DNA of 53,000 nt. It comes from Betaproteobacteria bacterium. GTDB lineage: Bacteria; Pseudomonadota; Gammaproteobacteria; Burkholderiales; Burkholderiaceae_C. The notes beneath the pieces were generated by a model. That model worked only from the letters and a program-made list of their open reading frames with translations, was not told the DNA's origin and made no database searches. This document shows, in pieces, positions 1 through 8,698 of the stretch (position 1 is the first letter of the stretch; each line of letters opens with the position of its first letter). The stretch lies in the NCBI GenBank assembly GCA_028870715.1, contig JAGWOZ010000004.1, positions 1 to 53,000 on the forward strand, read 5' to 3'. The translations under genes were made by a program, and so were the position numbers.

Positions 1-220
1 GATCGACCAGGCGCTTGATCACGACCCCCGTGATCTCACTTGCCACGCTGATGCGCGAAGGCGTGATGATGCGGCCTGTGGCGACCACGTCCTGCACCAG
101 CGGACGGCTCGCCACCCGGTAGGCCACGACCAGCGGCCCGCGCCACCAGTCAACCAGCCAAACTGCGGCCAGCACCAGCACAACAACGGCGGCGATCATC
201 CAAAGGAAACGACGAGGCAT
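1..220 (-). CDS. RND efflux periplasmic adaptor (membrane fusion protein), N-terminal part
   Basis: Partial gene running off the left edge; too truncated for the ORF track. The reverse strand from the ATG at 218-220 reads MPRRFLWMIAAVVVLVLAAV, one hydrophobic anchor, then VVATGRIITPSRISVASEITG. That pattern, a short periplasmic lead followed by 'ATG.I.P...V..EI.G.V', is the start of the barrel-sandwich/biotinyl-lipoyl-like hairpin of HlyD/AcrA/MacA-type adaptors. Such proteins bridge an inner-membrane pump (RND or MacB-type ABC) and an outer-membrane channel. The pump and the substrate are outside the window. Only about 73 residues are visible, so the subfamily cannot be set. Confidence 0.75.
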   Translation of the reverse strand, partial: MPRRFLWMIAAVVVLVLAAVWLVDWWRGPLVVAYRVASRPLVQDVVATGRIITPSRISVASEITGVVIKRLVD

Positions 221-296
221 AGGGGTAGAGCGGAAGGGAAATGCGCGACGGACGCATCATTGTCCGACAAGCGCGCAGCAGCGCGCTCCCAAATGG

Positions 297-1118
297 TCAA
301 GCAAGCCCGCCGGAACGCCTTGCAATCAATCTGCCTTCGCGCAGAGCGACAATTTCGCCTTCGGCAAGGGCCTCCCAATTGCCACCGCCCAGGGGCACAC
401 TGGCCAGCATGGTCAAGGGATGATCGCCGGCATGGCTGCTCCGCACCTGCATGCCCGCCGCTTCCTGAACATGTGATCCCGCCGCCTTGCGACGCAGCAG
501 ATGCAATCCGGGCGTGCGGACCACCCCATCGGCCTGGCGACGGCGGTGCGCATGGGCGAACAGCACGTCACCGTCCGTATAGAGAAAATTGGCGGGGCCG
601 ATGGGGCGCAAACCCTCGGCGAAGGTCGCCATGACATCGAGCCTCGCCTCGACGCTCGGAATCTCCCTCTGCCACAGAGGCGCAAGCATGCGCAGAAGCT
701 GGCAAAACACGTGCTCCGAATCGGTCTGCCCGATAGGCCTCCAACATCCGGGACCGAGCGGCCAGCGCGTCTGGATGTCAGGGAGGTCGCCGTTATGGGC
801 AAACGCGTGTCGACGCCCTGCCAGCTCGCGTGAGAACGGTTGGGTGTTGGCAAGGGCCACCGGCCCGCGCGATGCGCGACGCACATGCGCGAGCACTAGC
901 GTGCTGTGAAAGTCGTGATCTTCCAGCACGCGCACGAAGGCGCTTTGCACTGCGGGCATGGGCTCACGCAAGACATGGGCATCCGCACCATCGAAATAGG
1001 CCGCGCCCCACCCGTCGGGGTTACCACCGTGGATGTGCGCGCCGTGCAGCGCGAACTCGGCAAAGCGGAGTCGAACCCGCGCTGGGCGGGCGCTATTGAC
1101 AGCGAACAGTTCGCACAT
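297..1118 (-). CDS. Class II glutamine amidotransferase (YafJ-like)
   Basis: 273 residues. The protein begins MCELFAVN, so processing of Met would expose Cys2 as the N-terminal nucleophile, the hallmark of class II glutamine amidotransferases. Supporting motifs are GGNPDGWGAAYF, the Arg-containing AHVRRAS segment, the oxyanion-region AHNGDL and TDSEHVF. The length fits stand-alone YafJ/EgtC-type amidotransferases, which hydrolyse glutamine or a gamma-glutamyl amide. No synthetase partner is nearby, so the substrate is unknown. It lies 20 bp downstream of the SIMPL-domain gene on the same strand and may be co-transcribed. No good Shine-Dalgarno is seen, but the Cys2 requirement fixes the start. 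Confidence 0.88.
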   Translation of the reverse strand: MCELFAVNSARPARVRLRFAEFALHGAHIHGGNPDGWGAAYFDGADAHVLREPMPAVQSAFVRVLEDHDFHSTLVLAHVRRASRGPVALANTQPFSRELAGRRHAFAHNGDLPDIQTRWPLGPGCWRPIGQTDSEHVFCQLLRMLAPLWQREIPSVEARLDVMATFAEGLRPIGPANFLYTDGDVLFAHAHRRRQADGVVRTPGLHLLRRKAAGSHVQEAAGMQVRSSHAGDHPLTMLASVPLGGGNWEALAEGEIVALREGRLIARRSGGLA

Positions 1119-1138
1119 GGGAGTGGTCGGATCGGCCC

Positions 1139-1915
1139 TTAGCGCTGCAGTTGCACGGAGCCCTGGACATTCACGGTCAGCGTGTACACGCCAGCCTCGA
1201 TGGGGACAGGCGCCTCGGCAGGGCTGGCGGCCACCAGGGCGCGGAACATGGGTCGTGGCGCGGGTGTTAGTCCTTGCAAGTTCCCAACGCTGACGTCACG
1301 CAGGACGTAGTCCCGGTAACCGAACTCGCGCGCCGCGGCTTGGGCCTGGACACGGAACTGGGCAATAGCCATTTTCGTGAGCCGCGCTTGTTCACGCGCC
1401 TGGAGATCGCCCGAGATCTCCGTGCCAGTGCCTGCAACTTGCAGGGTCTGCCCGAGCTGTCCAAGCAGGTGACCCAGCGCGACAAAGTCCGCCGATTTGA
1501 GGATCAACTCACCACGCACCATCCAGCCGTCCTGCTCGCTTTGACCGGAAACCGTCCGGTAGCGCGGCGTGGTCTGAAAACCTCCGGTCTGGACTGTCAC
1601 CCCAGCTGTGGCATGCGCTGCCTCAACAGCCGCCTGCAGAAGCCTCGCGACCTCGACGTTGAGGGCTGCAGCGTCGGAACCCTGGCGCACTGCGGCCAGC
1701 GTCGCCACGGCGCGGTCGGGCTTGACCTCACTGCGCGCCACAGCTTCGAGGTGCACGATGCCTGATGGCGCCGAGGCGCAACCCTGTGCAGCCCGCGAGT
1801 GCGGTGTGGGCAATGGTGGCTGGGCCTGGCAGGCCACGGACAGGAGTGCCGCTGGCAGCGCGGCAAGAAGCCGCTGCATCAAGGCTTTCGAACTAAAACG
1901 GGAACGCGGGCTCAT
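1139..1915 (-). CDS. SIMPL domain (DUF541) secreted protein
   Basis: 258 residues from the chosen ATG at 1915, which has GGAG seven bases upstream; the track start at 2008 adds 31 residues without a ribosome site. A second Met (1879) lies 12 residues in. A signal peptide (LLAALPAALLSVACQAQ) is followed by the SIMPL/DUF541 fold: HLEAVARSEVKPDRAVATLAAVRQGSDAAALN, the TTPRY segment and a C-terminal YTLTVNVQGSVQLQR strand. Family members are periplasmic or outer-membrane-associated, and a few are linked to oxidative stress, but no enzymatic role is established. It precedes the amidotransferase by 20 bp; the divergent neighbour is the Do protease. Confidence 0.85.
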   Translation of the reverse strand: MSPRSRFSSKALMQRLLAALPAALLSVACQAQPPLPTPHSRAAQGCASAPSGIVHLEAVARSEVKPDRAVATLAAVRQGSDAAALNVEVARLLQAAVEAAHATAGVTVQTGGFQTTPRYRTVSGQSEQDGWMVRGELILKSADFVALGHLLGQLGQTLQVAGTGTEISGDLQAREQARLTKMAIAQFRVQAQAAAREFGYRDYVLRDVSVGNLQGLTPAPRPMFRALVAASPAEAPVPIEAGVYTLTVNVQGSVQLQR

Positions 1916-2134
1916 GTGCCGACTCCGGTGCGAGCAGTACATGCCACCATAACCCAGCGGGCTATCCGGCAGCAAGCGCCGACAGCGAAAGCTGCGAGCG
2001 CCCGGCACATGTCGCCACCATTCCCGATGCTGAGAACCGGCGTGGCTTGTGCACTTAAGGCAGTCCTAAGCCGAGGCAAGGATCATTCATCACAAGCTCA
2101 TTTGATCCCATCCGATTTATTCCGGAGGCACACG

Positions 2135-3613
2135 ATGAAATCCAGAAAACTTTGGGCAGCCCTGGTCGCGGCCGGCGTCATCGGCTCCAGCGGCTTTATG
2201 GCCTATCAGTTCAGCTATGCCGGCATGCCAGCGCATGTGGAGATGAACCACAAGGCGGTGCCCCTGTTCAACAATCCGCCGGCTGCTGCGATGCCAGCTG
2301 CGGCCGTGGGCGGACCGAATTTTTCCACCATCGTGAGGGAATTCGGCCCGACGGTGGTGCACATCAATGTGCGCGGAGAGACACAGGCCACATCAGGGGC
2401 CGACATTTCGCAAATACCGCCGCAATTGCGCAATTCCCCATTCTTCCAGTTCTTTCAGCAGTTTCAGAACCAGCAGCCGCATCAGGTTCCCACCGAGGGT
2501 CTGGGCTCGGGTTTCATTATCAGCTCCGACGGGCTCATCCTCACCAACGCCCACGTGGTCAAGGATGCCAAGTCAGTGACGGTGACACTGACCGACCGTC
2601 GGACCTATAAAGCCAAGGTCCTGGGCTATGACACCAAGACCGATATCGCCGTCGTGAAAATCCCCGCGACCAACCTGCCTACGGTGCGCGTGGGCAATCC
2701 GGCCACCCTTCAGGCCGGCGACTGGGTTCTCGCCATCGGTTCGCCCTACGGTTTTTACAACACTGTGACCGCAGGCATCGTGAGCGCGAAGAGCCGATCG
2801 TTGCCCGACGATGACATGGTGCCGTTCATCCAGACCGACGTGGCGGTCAACCCTGGGAACTCCGGTGGCCCGCTTTTTGACACCAAGGGCGAGGTCGTGG
2901 GTATCAATTCGCAAATTTTCACGCAGACCGGAGCATTCGAAGGCCTGTCGTTTGCCATACCGATCAATGTGGCTGAAGCCGTGGCCAAGCAGATCATCCA
3001 GAACGGCCATGTCGAACATGCCAAGCTGGGCATCGCCGTGCAAACCGTCTCGCAGCAACTCGCCAACTCCTTTGGGCTTCAGACCCCGCGCGGCGCACTG
3101 GTGGCCGATGTATCCAAGGGCAGCCCCGCCGCAAAGGCCGGCATCAAGGCCGGGGACATCATCCTCAGTGTGAATGGCGAACCGGTGAATGACTCGGCAG
3201 ACCTGCCGATGATGATCGGACTGATGCAACCCGGGCAACCCGTCAAGCTCGGCGTGTGGAGCGACCATCACGAGAGCACGGTCACCGCCAAGCTGGGCAG
3301 CTTCAGCAACGACATGGTGTTGGCCGACGCGAGCACCGCCGAGGGTGGTCACGGGCTGGGGCTCCAGGTGCGCCCGCTCAAGCCCACTGAGGAACAGCAG
3401 GCTGATGTGCGTCATGGCCTGCTGGTGGAAAACGTTTCGGGTCCAGCCGCTCAGGCGGGTGTGCAATCCGGTGACATTCTGCTGGCGGTTGACGGCAAGC
3501 CTGTGGACAACGTGGCGCAGGTTCGCTCCATCCTCAAGAGTTCGGGCAAGACCGTCGCCTTGCTCATCCAGCGCGGCAACAACCGGATTTTTGTGCCCGT
3601 GGAAATGGGCTGA
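2135..3613 (+). CDS. Do/DegP-family periplasmic serine endoprotease with two PDZ domains
   Basis: 492 residues from ATG 2135, which has GGAGG six bases upstream; the track ORF begins 112 codons too early. An N-terminal hydrophobic segment (LWAALVAAGVIGSSGFMAY) exports or anchors it. The trypsin-like domain shows the full triad: His140 in LTNAHVV, Asp170 in KTDIAVV, Ser243 in NPGNSGGPLF. PDZ1 (about residues 285-375, ending in GLMQPGQPVKLGV) and PDZ2 (about 395-490, GPAAQAGVQSGDILLAVDGKPV) follow. The family degrades or chaperones misfolded envelope proteins. It is monocistronic and ends at the hairpin terminator at 3752-3788. No rpoE/rseAB genes are adjacent, so MucD versus DegQ/DegP cannot be decided. 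Confidence 0.95.
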   Translation: MKSRKLWAALVAAGVIGSSGFMAYQFSYAGMPAHVEMNHKAVPLFNNPPAAAMPAAAVGGPNFSTIVREFGPTVVHINVRGETQATSGADISQIPPQLRNSPFFQFFQQFQNQQPHQVPTEGLGSGFIISSDGLILTNAHVVKDAKSVTVTLTDRRTYKAKVLGYDTKTDIAVVKIPATNLPTVRVGNPATLQAGDWVLAIGSPYGFYNTVTAGIVSAKSRSLPDDDMVPFIQTDVAVNPGNSGGPLFDTKGEVVGINSQIFTQTGAFEGLSFAIPINVAEAVAKQIIQNGHVEHAKLGIAVQTVSQQLANSFGLQTPRGALVADVSKGSPAAKAGIKAGDIILSVNGEPVNDSADLPMMIGLMQPGQPVKLGVWSDHHESTVTAKLGSFSNDMVLADASTAEGGHGLGLQVRPLKPTEEQQADVRHGLLVENVSGPAAQAGVQSGDILLAVDGKPVDNVAQVRSILKSSGKTVALLIQRGNNRIFVPVEMG

Positions 3614-3751
3614 CTCCGGTTAGCGCGGCACTCAGCGGGACCATCGCACAGCCACAACAGCGGGACAGGAGCGTAAATCCGGTGCTGGAGGGCGCGCCCT
3701 CCGCGACGGGCCTCGGCCAAAGCAGTCTTCAAGCGAGCGGCAGGAAGTTGA

Positions 3752-3788
3752 GGCGGGCGGGAATGCGATTCTCGCCCGCCACTTTTTT
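3752..3788 (+). terminator. Rho-independent terminator downstream of the Do protease
   Basis: GGCGGGCG pairs perfectly with CGCCCGCC, continued by a G-T wobble and GAAT/ATTC around a gcg loop, giving a 13-bp stem. ACTTTTTT follows directly on the plus strand. It sits 138 bp after the protease stop codon, leaving a fairly long 3' untranslated region, and before the convergent DUF5666 gene. Confidence 0.9.
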
Positions 3789-3894
3789 CGAGTATGTCAG
3801 TGCATCTGTCGGCTCGCCGATGCCTGGATAAGCACAAGCGAAGCCCCCAAGCCGACGCTGGGGTGCGATCACCCGCTGACCGGTTATGCAGCGC

Positions 3895-5598
3895 TCACTG
3901 ATCGATGCTGATTTCCTGCGCAAGATTCGGGCCGCCTGGTCCACTCGGTTGGGTGAAACTCACTTCGACAGTTTGGCCAACGGCCAATGCGGTTCCCTGC
4001 GGCTTGATCGTTGCGCCGCCAATCTGGATCTGCACGTTGTTGACCATGAAACTCGTCGCGTTCAGGCCAAAGAGCGTTCCCTTGATTTCCAACGTCGGCG
4101 AGGAAGATCCGCCGTCTCCGCCATTTGCGCTGGATGTGGCGAGCCCCGAAAACGACACGCTGTAGGCCGTCAGCCCACCAGCCGTGTTGGTCGCTTCAAT
4201 CTCCACACTTGCACCGTTGATCAGCTGGGATGCCGAGCCATTGCTGTACACCACGTTGGGCGCCAGGATGACGCTCGCCATATGCGCTGCGCCCTCGCTT
4301 TGCCACGTCAGCGTGAAAGTGCCCGCTGCCGCATTGAAGGTGCTCACCGTACCTTGGTAATCCACCGTTTCGCCGTCGCCGGGTTTGGCCAGCAGCGCTA
4401 CGCTGCTGGCGTTCACCACGTTAGCACCGCCGCTGGCGACATTGCCGACGATGTCCACGAAGACGCCGTTGCCCAAGGATGCGGCGCTCCCACCGGTAAA
4501 GACGACGCCCTGCCCGGAAGCATCAACAGGCACGCCCCGAACCAGGAAACTGCTCGCGCTGACGAACCCCGTGATCGTGCCGCGCAACTCTACCTGCGAG
4601 GGATTGGCGGCGTAGCTTCGAATGCTGCTGGCCTTGACCACACCGCTTGCGCCATCGATTTGCCCCTGCACGACGACATATTCACCCAGCGTCAGGCCTT
4701 GCACAACTGAGGCCAAGGATGCATCGCTGGCATCCACCGGAATGCCGTCCACCTGAAAGCTGGCTCCGGAGCGCGCGGCAACGAGCCCACCCACCTGCAC
4801 CGCGCCTGCAGTGCCTTGCAGGGTATGGATCCGAATGAGGTCTGCTGCGATCACGTTCCCCGATGGCTGCGCGCGGCTCCATACATTCACCAGCTGGCCG
4901 TTGGCAAGTGACGCCTGCGATGGCTCCACCGCAGTCGACGCTCCGATCTGCACGATGGTGCTACCAATCTGGAAGGTTCCTGTTGCCGGATTGAGCTTGG
5001 CCACCACCCCGGTGACGCGCGCCACCGGATTCGTGGCTGGCAGCTGCTCGATGCGCGTGGCCTGGATATAGCCCTGTCCGCTGGCATCCACTCCATATGA
5101 TCCGTGCACGCCAACTTGCATACCGTTGCTCAATCCGGAATATCCGGATAACCCCGTGTAGTACGTCACCGGACCCGCCGCAGGATTCGCGTTGACCCGC
5201 ACGGCAACACCGTTGACGGTGAAACCTGAACCTGAGGCGTCCAAGTTTGCAACCACTCCCATCAGTTCGGGCTCGATCAACACGGTGGAGGGATTCCCCT
5301 GGCTGTCGAGCCGGACCTGCAACTGGTCGCCCAGGTCCACGGCTGTCGACGGCGCCTGTGCCGCCTCGCTTTGGTCTGTACCAGCAAAGTAGTTCGGCGT
5401 GGCGCTGTTGTAGGCCGTTCCGTCGACAACCACGCTCCCGAATCCGGTCACCGTCCCCATGGAAATCCCGGTTCCACCCGTTCCAACGCCACCGCTGGAC
5501 GCAAATGTCCCGCCCCCGCCGCAGGATGTCAGCAAAATGCTCAGCAGTAGCGTGCACAGGGCGAGTGCAGCCCCAATCAGCGATCTATAGGTCTTCAC
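3895..5598 (-). CDS. DUF5666 repeat lipoprotein
   Basis: 567 residues from a GTG start at 5598 with GGGAGG five bases upstream; the track Met at 5715 lies inside the preceding gene. The N-terminus (KTYRSLIGAALALCTLLLSILLTSC) is a lipoprotein signal with Cys26 as the lipidated residue, followed by GGGG. The rest consists of about seven imperfect beta-rich units beginning like GTVTGFGSVVVDG, MGVVANL, RVTGVVAKL, VGGLVAA, RGTITGF, QGTVSTF and KGTLFGL, matching repeated DUF5666 domains. Cell-envelope localisation is inferred and function is unknown. The gene overlaps the 3' end of the DUF6502 gene by 14 bp, implying translational coupling. Confidence 0.85.
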   Translation of the reverse strand: MKTYRSLIGAALALCTLLLSILLTSCGGGGTFASSGGVGTGGTGISMGTVTGFGSVVVDGTAYNSATPNYFAGTDQSEAAQAPSTAVDLGDQLQVRLDSQGNPSTVLIEPELMGVVANLDASGSGFTVNGVAVRVNANPAAGPVTYYTGLSGYSGLSNGMQVGVHGSYGVDASGQGYIQATRIEQLPATNPVARVTGVVAKLNPATGTFQIGSTIVQIGASTAVEPSQASLANGQLVNVWSRAQPSGNVIAADLIRIHTLQGTAGAVQVGGLVAARSGASFQVDGIPVDASDASLASVVQGLTLGEYVVVQGQIDGASGVVKASSIRSYAANPSQVELRGTITGFVSASSFLVRGVPVDASGQGVVFTGGSAASLGNGVFVDIVGNVASGGANVVNASSVALLAKPGDGETVDYQGTVSTFNAAAGTFTLTWQSEGAAHMASVILAPNVVYSNGSASQLINGASVEIEATNTAGGLTAYSVSFSGLATSSANGGDGGSSSPTLEIKGTLFGLNATSFMVNNVQIQIGGATIKPQGTALAVGQTVEVSFTQPSGPGGPNLAQEISIDQ

Positions 5599-6490
5599 GG
5601 TGTCCTCCCGGGGCCGCCGTATCCGTGGACGATGAGTCCTCTGCGGAGTTCTGGGACCAGAAATACGTGCCGAAGCGGATACGGCAGGTGGCGTCGTTGC
5701 TGTGCAGGTCGGCATCGTAGCGGCGTGTCGCCTCGGCGATCATCGTGCTGCGCGCGTCCGCCCAAAGCTTGCGCGCCAGCGCACCCAGCGCCTCGGCCGA
5801 CTCCGCCGTGATGCCCTCGGCGAACACGCTTTGCTCCAGCCGCGGCCCCTGCCCCCGCAGGTTGCCCACCGCCGCCCAGGCGTGGTCCGCCAGATTGGCG
5901 CTGAACAGCTCCAGAATCTCGCGCGACCCCGGCGGTGGCACAAAACCGTCGCGGTGCGGCACGACCATCTCCTGGCCCTTGACCACCTGCACCTGCACCA
6001 GCCCCAGCCGCAGCAGATCGCTCAGCACGCTGTACGGGTGCACATCGCGCGTGACGCTGCGCGCCAGCGTGTCGAAGGATGGCGACGGCCCCAGTCGCGG
6101 CAGAGGCCTGGGCCGCTTGCGCCGGTCGCGGTACAGCGGATCCTGCACCCAGCGGGCGAACACTTGCGAGCTGATCGACAACTCCTGTGCGATGCGGCCC
6201 CGCAGCCCGTTCTCGCGCCACTCCCGCACGTCCTTGCGATGCACCCCGCTGAGCGTGCTGATGGCCGAGTCGGTGTCCTTTTGCCCCGTACGCAGCAACT
6301 CCACGCGCGCCTGCTCGATGAAGACCGGCTTGAGCTCGGCAGCCAGCCGCGTGTAGTCGATCCCCGCGGCCAGCAGCAACTGCACAAGCGGCGCCATCAC
6401 AGGCGCCAAGGCGCGCAGCGCATCGTCCGCCGCCGGCAGGGGGTGCGCGGGCGAGTTGACGACGGGTAATGGGCTTGGGGGGCGTCCCAT
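5585..6490 (-). CDS. DUF6502 family protein, probable helix-turn-helix regulator
   Basis: 301 residues from ATG 6490. The track start (TTG 6532) is rejected because a -10 box lies downstream of it. No signal peptide or membrane span is seen. The N-terminal third (LLLAAGIDYTRLAAELKPVFIEQA, then DTDSAISTLSGVHRKDVREWRE) resembles DUF6502, in which the STLSGVHRKDV stretch reads like a helix-turn-helix recognition region; a DNA-binding role is inferred. It overlaps the DUF5666 lipoprotein gene by 14 bp and is divergent from a second lipoprotein gene, so it may control this patch. The family has no assigned function that I know of. Confidence 0.75.
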   Translation of the reverse strand: MGRPPSPLPVVNSPAHPLPAADDALRALAPVMAPLVQLLLAAGIDYTRLAAELKPVFIEQARVELLRTGQKDTDSAISTLSGVHRKDVREWRENGLRGRIAQELSISSQVFARWVQDPLYRDRRKRPRPLPRLGPSPSFDTLARSVTRDVHPYSVLSDLLRLGLVQVQVVKGQEMVVPHRDGFVPPPGSREILELFSANLADHAWAAVGNLRGQGPRLEQSVFAEGITAESAEALGALARKLWADARSTMIAEATRRYDADLHSNDATCRIRFGTYFWSQNSAEDSSSTDTAAPGGHREDL

Positions 6491-6520
6491 GGACGGGTGG
6501 CGTGTCAAAAAGATGACAGG

Positions 6521-6526
6521 AGTATA
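6521..6526 (-). promoter_or_regulatory. Candidate -10 box for the DUF6502-DUF5666 operon
   Basis: The minus strand reads TATACT, close to the sigma-70 consensus TATAAT. Initiation about seven bases downstream would leave a leader of roughly 20 bases before ATG 6490. The matching -35 is poor, so activation or a weak promoter is possible. Its position argues against the TTG start at 6532. Confidence 0.45.
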
Positions 6527-6540
6527 CGGCAAAAAACTTC

Positions 6541-6568
6541 TTGCATGTTATTTTTTCCCAGCTATTAT
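6541..6568 (+). promoter_or_regulatory. Candidate sigma-70 promoter for the Gly-rich lipoprotein
   Basis: TTGCAT (-35) and TATTAT (-10) are separated by 16 bases in an A/T-rich island that stands out from the GC-rich surroundings. The gene starts at 6634, giving a leader of about 60 bases that carries AGGAG before the ATG. It is back to back with the candidate DUF6502 promoter. Confidence 0.6.
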
Positions 6569-6633
6569 TCCGCTCAATCCCGCGACTGCGGGGTGTGCGC
6601 TTCCATCTCGATCCATCCTCTTAGGAGTTCGCC

Positions 6634-8292
6634 ATGAAACATCCGACCGCCGCATCGATCCGTCCGTGGACCCTGTTGCCTCTGGCCGCAGCCCTCGCCT
6701 TGAGTCTTTCCGCGTGCGGAGGCGGTGGTGGCGGAAGCGTGGGTTCACTCACAGGCACTCCAACAGCAGGTAAAGCCACACTGAGCGGCACGGCAATCGA
6801 CGCGCCGATCGCTGGCGCCTCGATCACGATTACCGCCGGTGCTCCGCTGAACGATACGGGCGCAACAACCGCAGGCACGATCACGGCTGGCAGCAGCGGT
6901 CAGTTCACCATCACCGTCGCCCTGCCTGCGGGCAACGTGCCAATCTTCGCAAACGCTGTGGACCCGGCAAACCCGGGCGTCATCCTCACCAGCTATCTGG
7001 GCTCATCAAGCGCGCTGATTGCAGCCGGCACGCTCACAACATCCAATCTCCCCGATCTGGACATCAGCCCTGTGAGCACGGCAGCGTTGGCTGTGTATGC
7101 GCAGACAAACGGCAACAGCTATGCGGGCCTGACGCCGACGACTTATGCGTCCACCCTGCAGACGTATCGCAGCGATATCCTGGCCATTGCCGCGGCCATC
7201 AAAGCCGTGGGGGACAACCTCTGCACCCCAAGCCCTGCGCCTACCTCGACGACGAATCTCGCGGCAGAAATTGCGGCGGGCTCCAATCTGACCTCGGGCA
7301 ATTCCACAACCCTCACCACGGCCGCAACCACTCTGGGCGGCAACTGCCCCACGGTTCTTGCAAGCCTTCCGCAGGAGATGGCAGCCGACCCGGACTTCGC
7401 GCCGGAACTGGATCTGGGTGACGTAATCGATGCGGGGATTCAGAGCGTGACTGCGGGCACCTATCAACTCCAGGGAGTCATTGCCGAAACAGGGATGACA
7501 AGCGCCAGCGGCGCCCAAACCACACCGAACCCTGCCAGCGTATTCACGGACAGCGCAATCACCGTCGATGTCAGTGGCAATGTCACCTCCGCGGACGGCT
7601 ACGTCAAGGGCACGCTTGTGGGCAATCTCATCAACTTGAGCGTGACGGATGGCGCACAGAGCTACACCCTGCGAGGCAAGATCGGTTCCATCCCGACCGC
7701 GCTGGTCACCGGGGGCCCGTCTTATTCCATTCAAAGTGGCGGCGCGAACACTGCAACCCAGACATTGACAAACTTCGAGGCGGTGCTAGCGCCCGCTGGA
7801 GCAACGCCCGTGTGGAATGGCATCGCAGCGCCCACCGGTGCGTCTCGGCACGACGGCGTGTCGTGTATGACTGGCTTTCCTGTGCGTCTGGACGCCTTTG
7901 GCAACGAGATCGGTGGCGGCAGCGTCGGCGAGTGCATTACGCCCTCGGCGACGGGCTGGACCATGACGCAAGCCGGCCAGGGTGCTGCATTCAATTTCGA
8001 TGACAGCACGTCGAATCTGAATCCGCCAAGTCTCTCAGCTTCCATTTGGACTGAGTTCTCAAGCTCCACTTCGCCTTTCATCCTGACGGACTCCAGCGCA
8101 AGCTTCTCACGTAACGGAGGCACCCCAACACCGGGCACAACGTATTACGTCATGGGCACGCAGGCCGTGGTGTTTGCCAGCGCAAACGGCAACAATTTGC
8201 TCAGTTTGCACGACACGCCCCTGATCCGAATCTCCGAGATGCCCTCGAATGAAGGCGGCGATTCGAGCAGCCAGCAACAGCAGGATCATTGA
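6634..8292 (+). CDS. Large Gly/Ser/Thr-rich lipoprotein of unknown function
   Basis: 552 residues; AGGAG lies seven bases before the ATG. The signal peptide ends in the lipobox LSLSAC (Cys28) followed by GGGGGG, the same layout as the DUF5666 lipoprotein across the divergent promoter. Residues of about 45-110 (GKATLSGTAIDAPIAGASITITAG, then GQFTITVALPAG) look like a carboxypeptidase-regulatory-like or transthyretin-like beta sandwich. The middle is rich in Ala, Thr and Ser, and the C-terminus ends in a polar SSQQQQDH tail. Only four Cys follow the lipobox. Surface or outer-membrane location is inferred; no enzymatic motif is seen. Confidence 0.8.
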   Translation: MKHPTAASIRPWTLLPLAAALALSLSACGGGGGGSVGSLTGTPTAGKATLSGTAIDAPIAGASITITAGAPLNDTGATTAGTITAGSSGQFTITVALPAGNVPIFANAVDPANPGVILTSYLGSSSALIAAGTLTTSNLPDLDISPVSTAALAVYAQTNGNSYAGLTPTTYASTLQTYRSDILAIAAAIKAVGDNLCTPSPAPTSTTNLAAEIAAGSNLTSGNSTTLTTAATTLGGNCPTVLASLPQEMAADPDFAPELDLGDVIDAGIQSVTAGTYQLQGVIAETGMTSASGAQTTPNPASVFTDSAITVDVSGNVTSADGYVKGTLVGNLINLSVTDGAQSYTLRGKIGSIPTALVTGGPSYSIQSGGANTATQTLTNFEAVLAPAGATPVWNGIAAPTGASRHDGVSCMTGFPVRLDAFGNEIGGGSVGECITPSATGWTMTQAGQGAAFNFDDSTSNLNPPSLSASIWTEFSSSTSPFILTDSSASFSRNGGTPTPGTTYYVMGTQAVVFASANGNNLLSLHDTPLIRISEMPSNEGGDSSSQQQQDH

Positions 8293-8698
8293 AACTGGGG
8301 GCGTCCGACTTGATCGCCCTGCGTCCATGGCGTCGCACGTCGGCCTTCTGCAGGCACAATCCTGCCAGAAGGTCGAGGGCGGACAAGCGGATGCCCCGAC
8401 TGCGCTTGACTCGCGCTGGGGTTCACCGGGCGCTCGGCCAAGACGCTCCGGAACTTGGCGCGCAGCTGCCTGCATGACCGGGGTCGTCGACCCGAGACAT
8501 GAAACCGGCGTATCAGTCAGTACCACCTGAAGGCCGGTTCCTTGTATGGGTCCACGAGCGTGCCGTTCAGGCTTAGGGCATGCCACACGCTAGGGCTGGA
8601 ATAAGTGGCGCGCGGGATGATTCGTACCAGACTTGATGCGGCAAGGGAATGCTCAAGAACTGCATGGACAAGGCTGACCACTAAACGGAATTGAAATC
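8293..8698. other. Intergenic stretch, one hairpin, no convincing gene
   Basis: The overlapping ORFs on both strands (for example 8107..8586 minus and 8249..8530 plus) have arginine- and proline-heavy compositions typical of antisense reading of GC-rich DNA and match nothing I recognise. A hairpin at 8341-8375 (CCTTCTGCAGG/CCTGCCAGAAGG, one bulged base) might end the lipoprotein transcript, but it lacks a T-tract. Confidence 0.5.

Noticed and set aside
3886-4710. 274-residue plus ORF opposite the DUF5666 gene
   Set aside because: Antisense of a repeat-rich gene; the minus frame has a lipobox and repeated domains.
3895-5598. Tandem DNA repeat in the DUF5666 gene
   Set aside because: The repetition is at protein-fold level only; the DNA units are too diverged to count as a nucleotide repeat.
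8341-8375. Hairpin after the large lipoprotein as a firm terminator
   Set aside because: The stem is good but has a bulge and no T-tract; noted only within the gap description.
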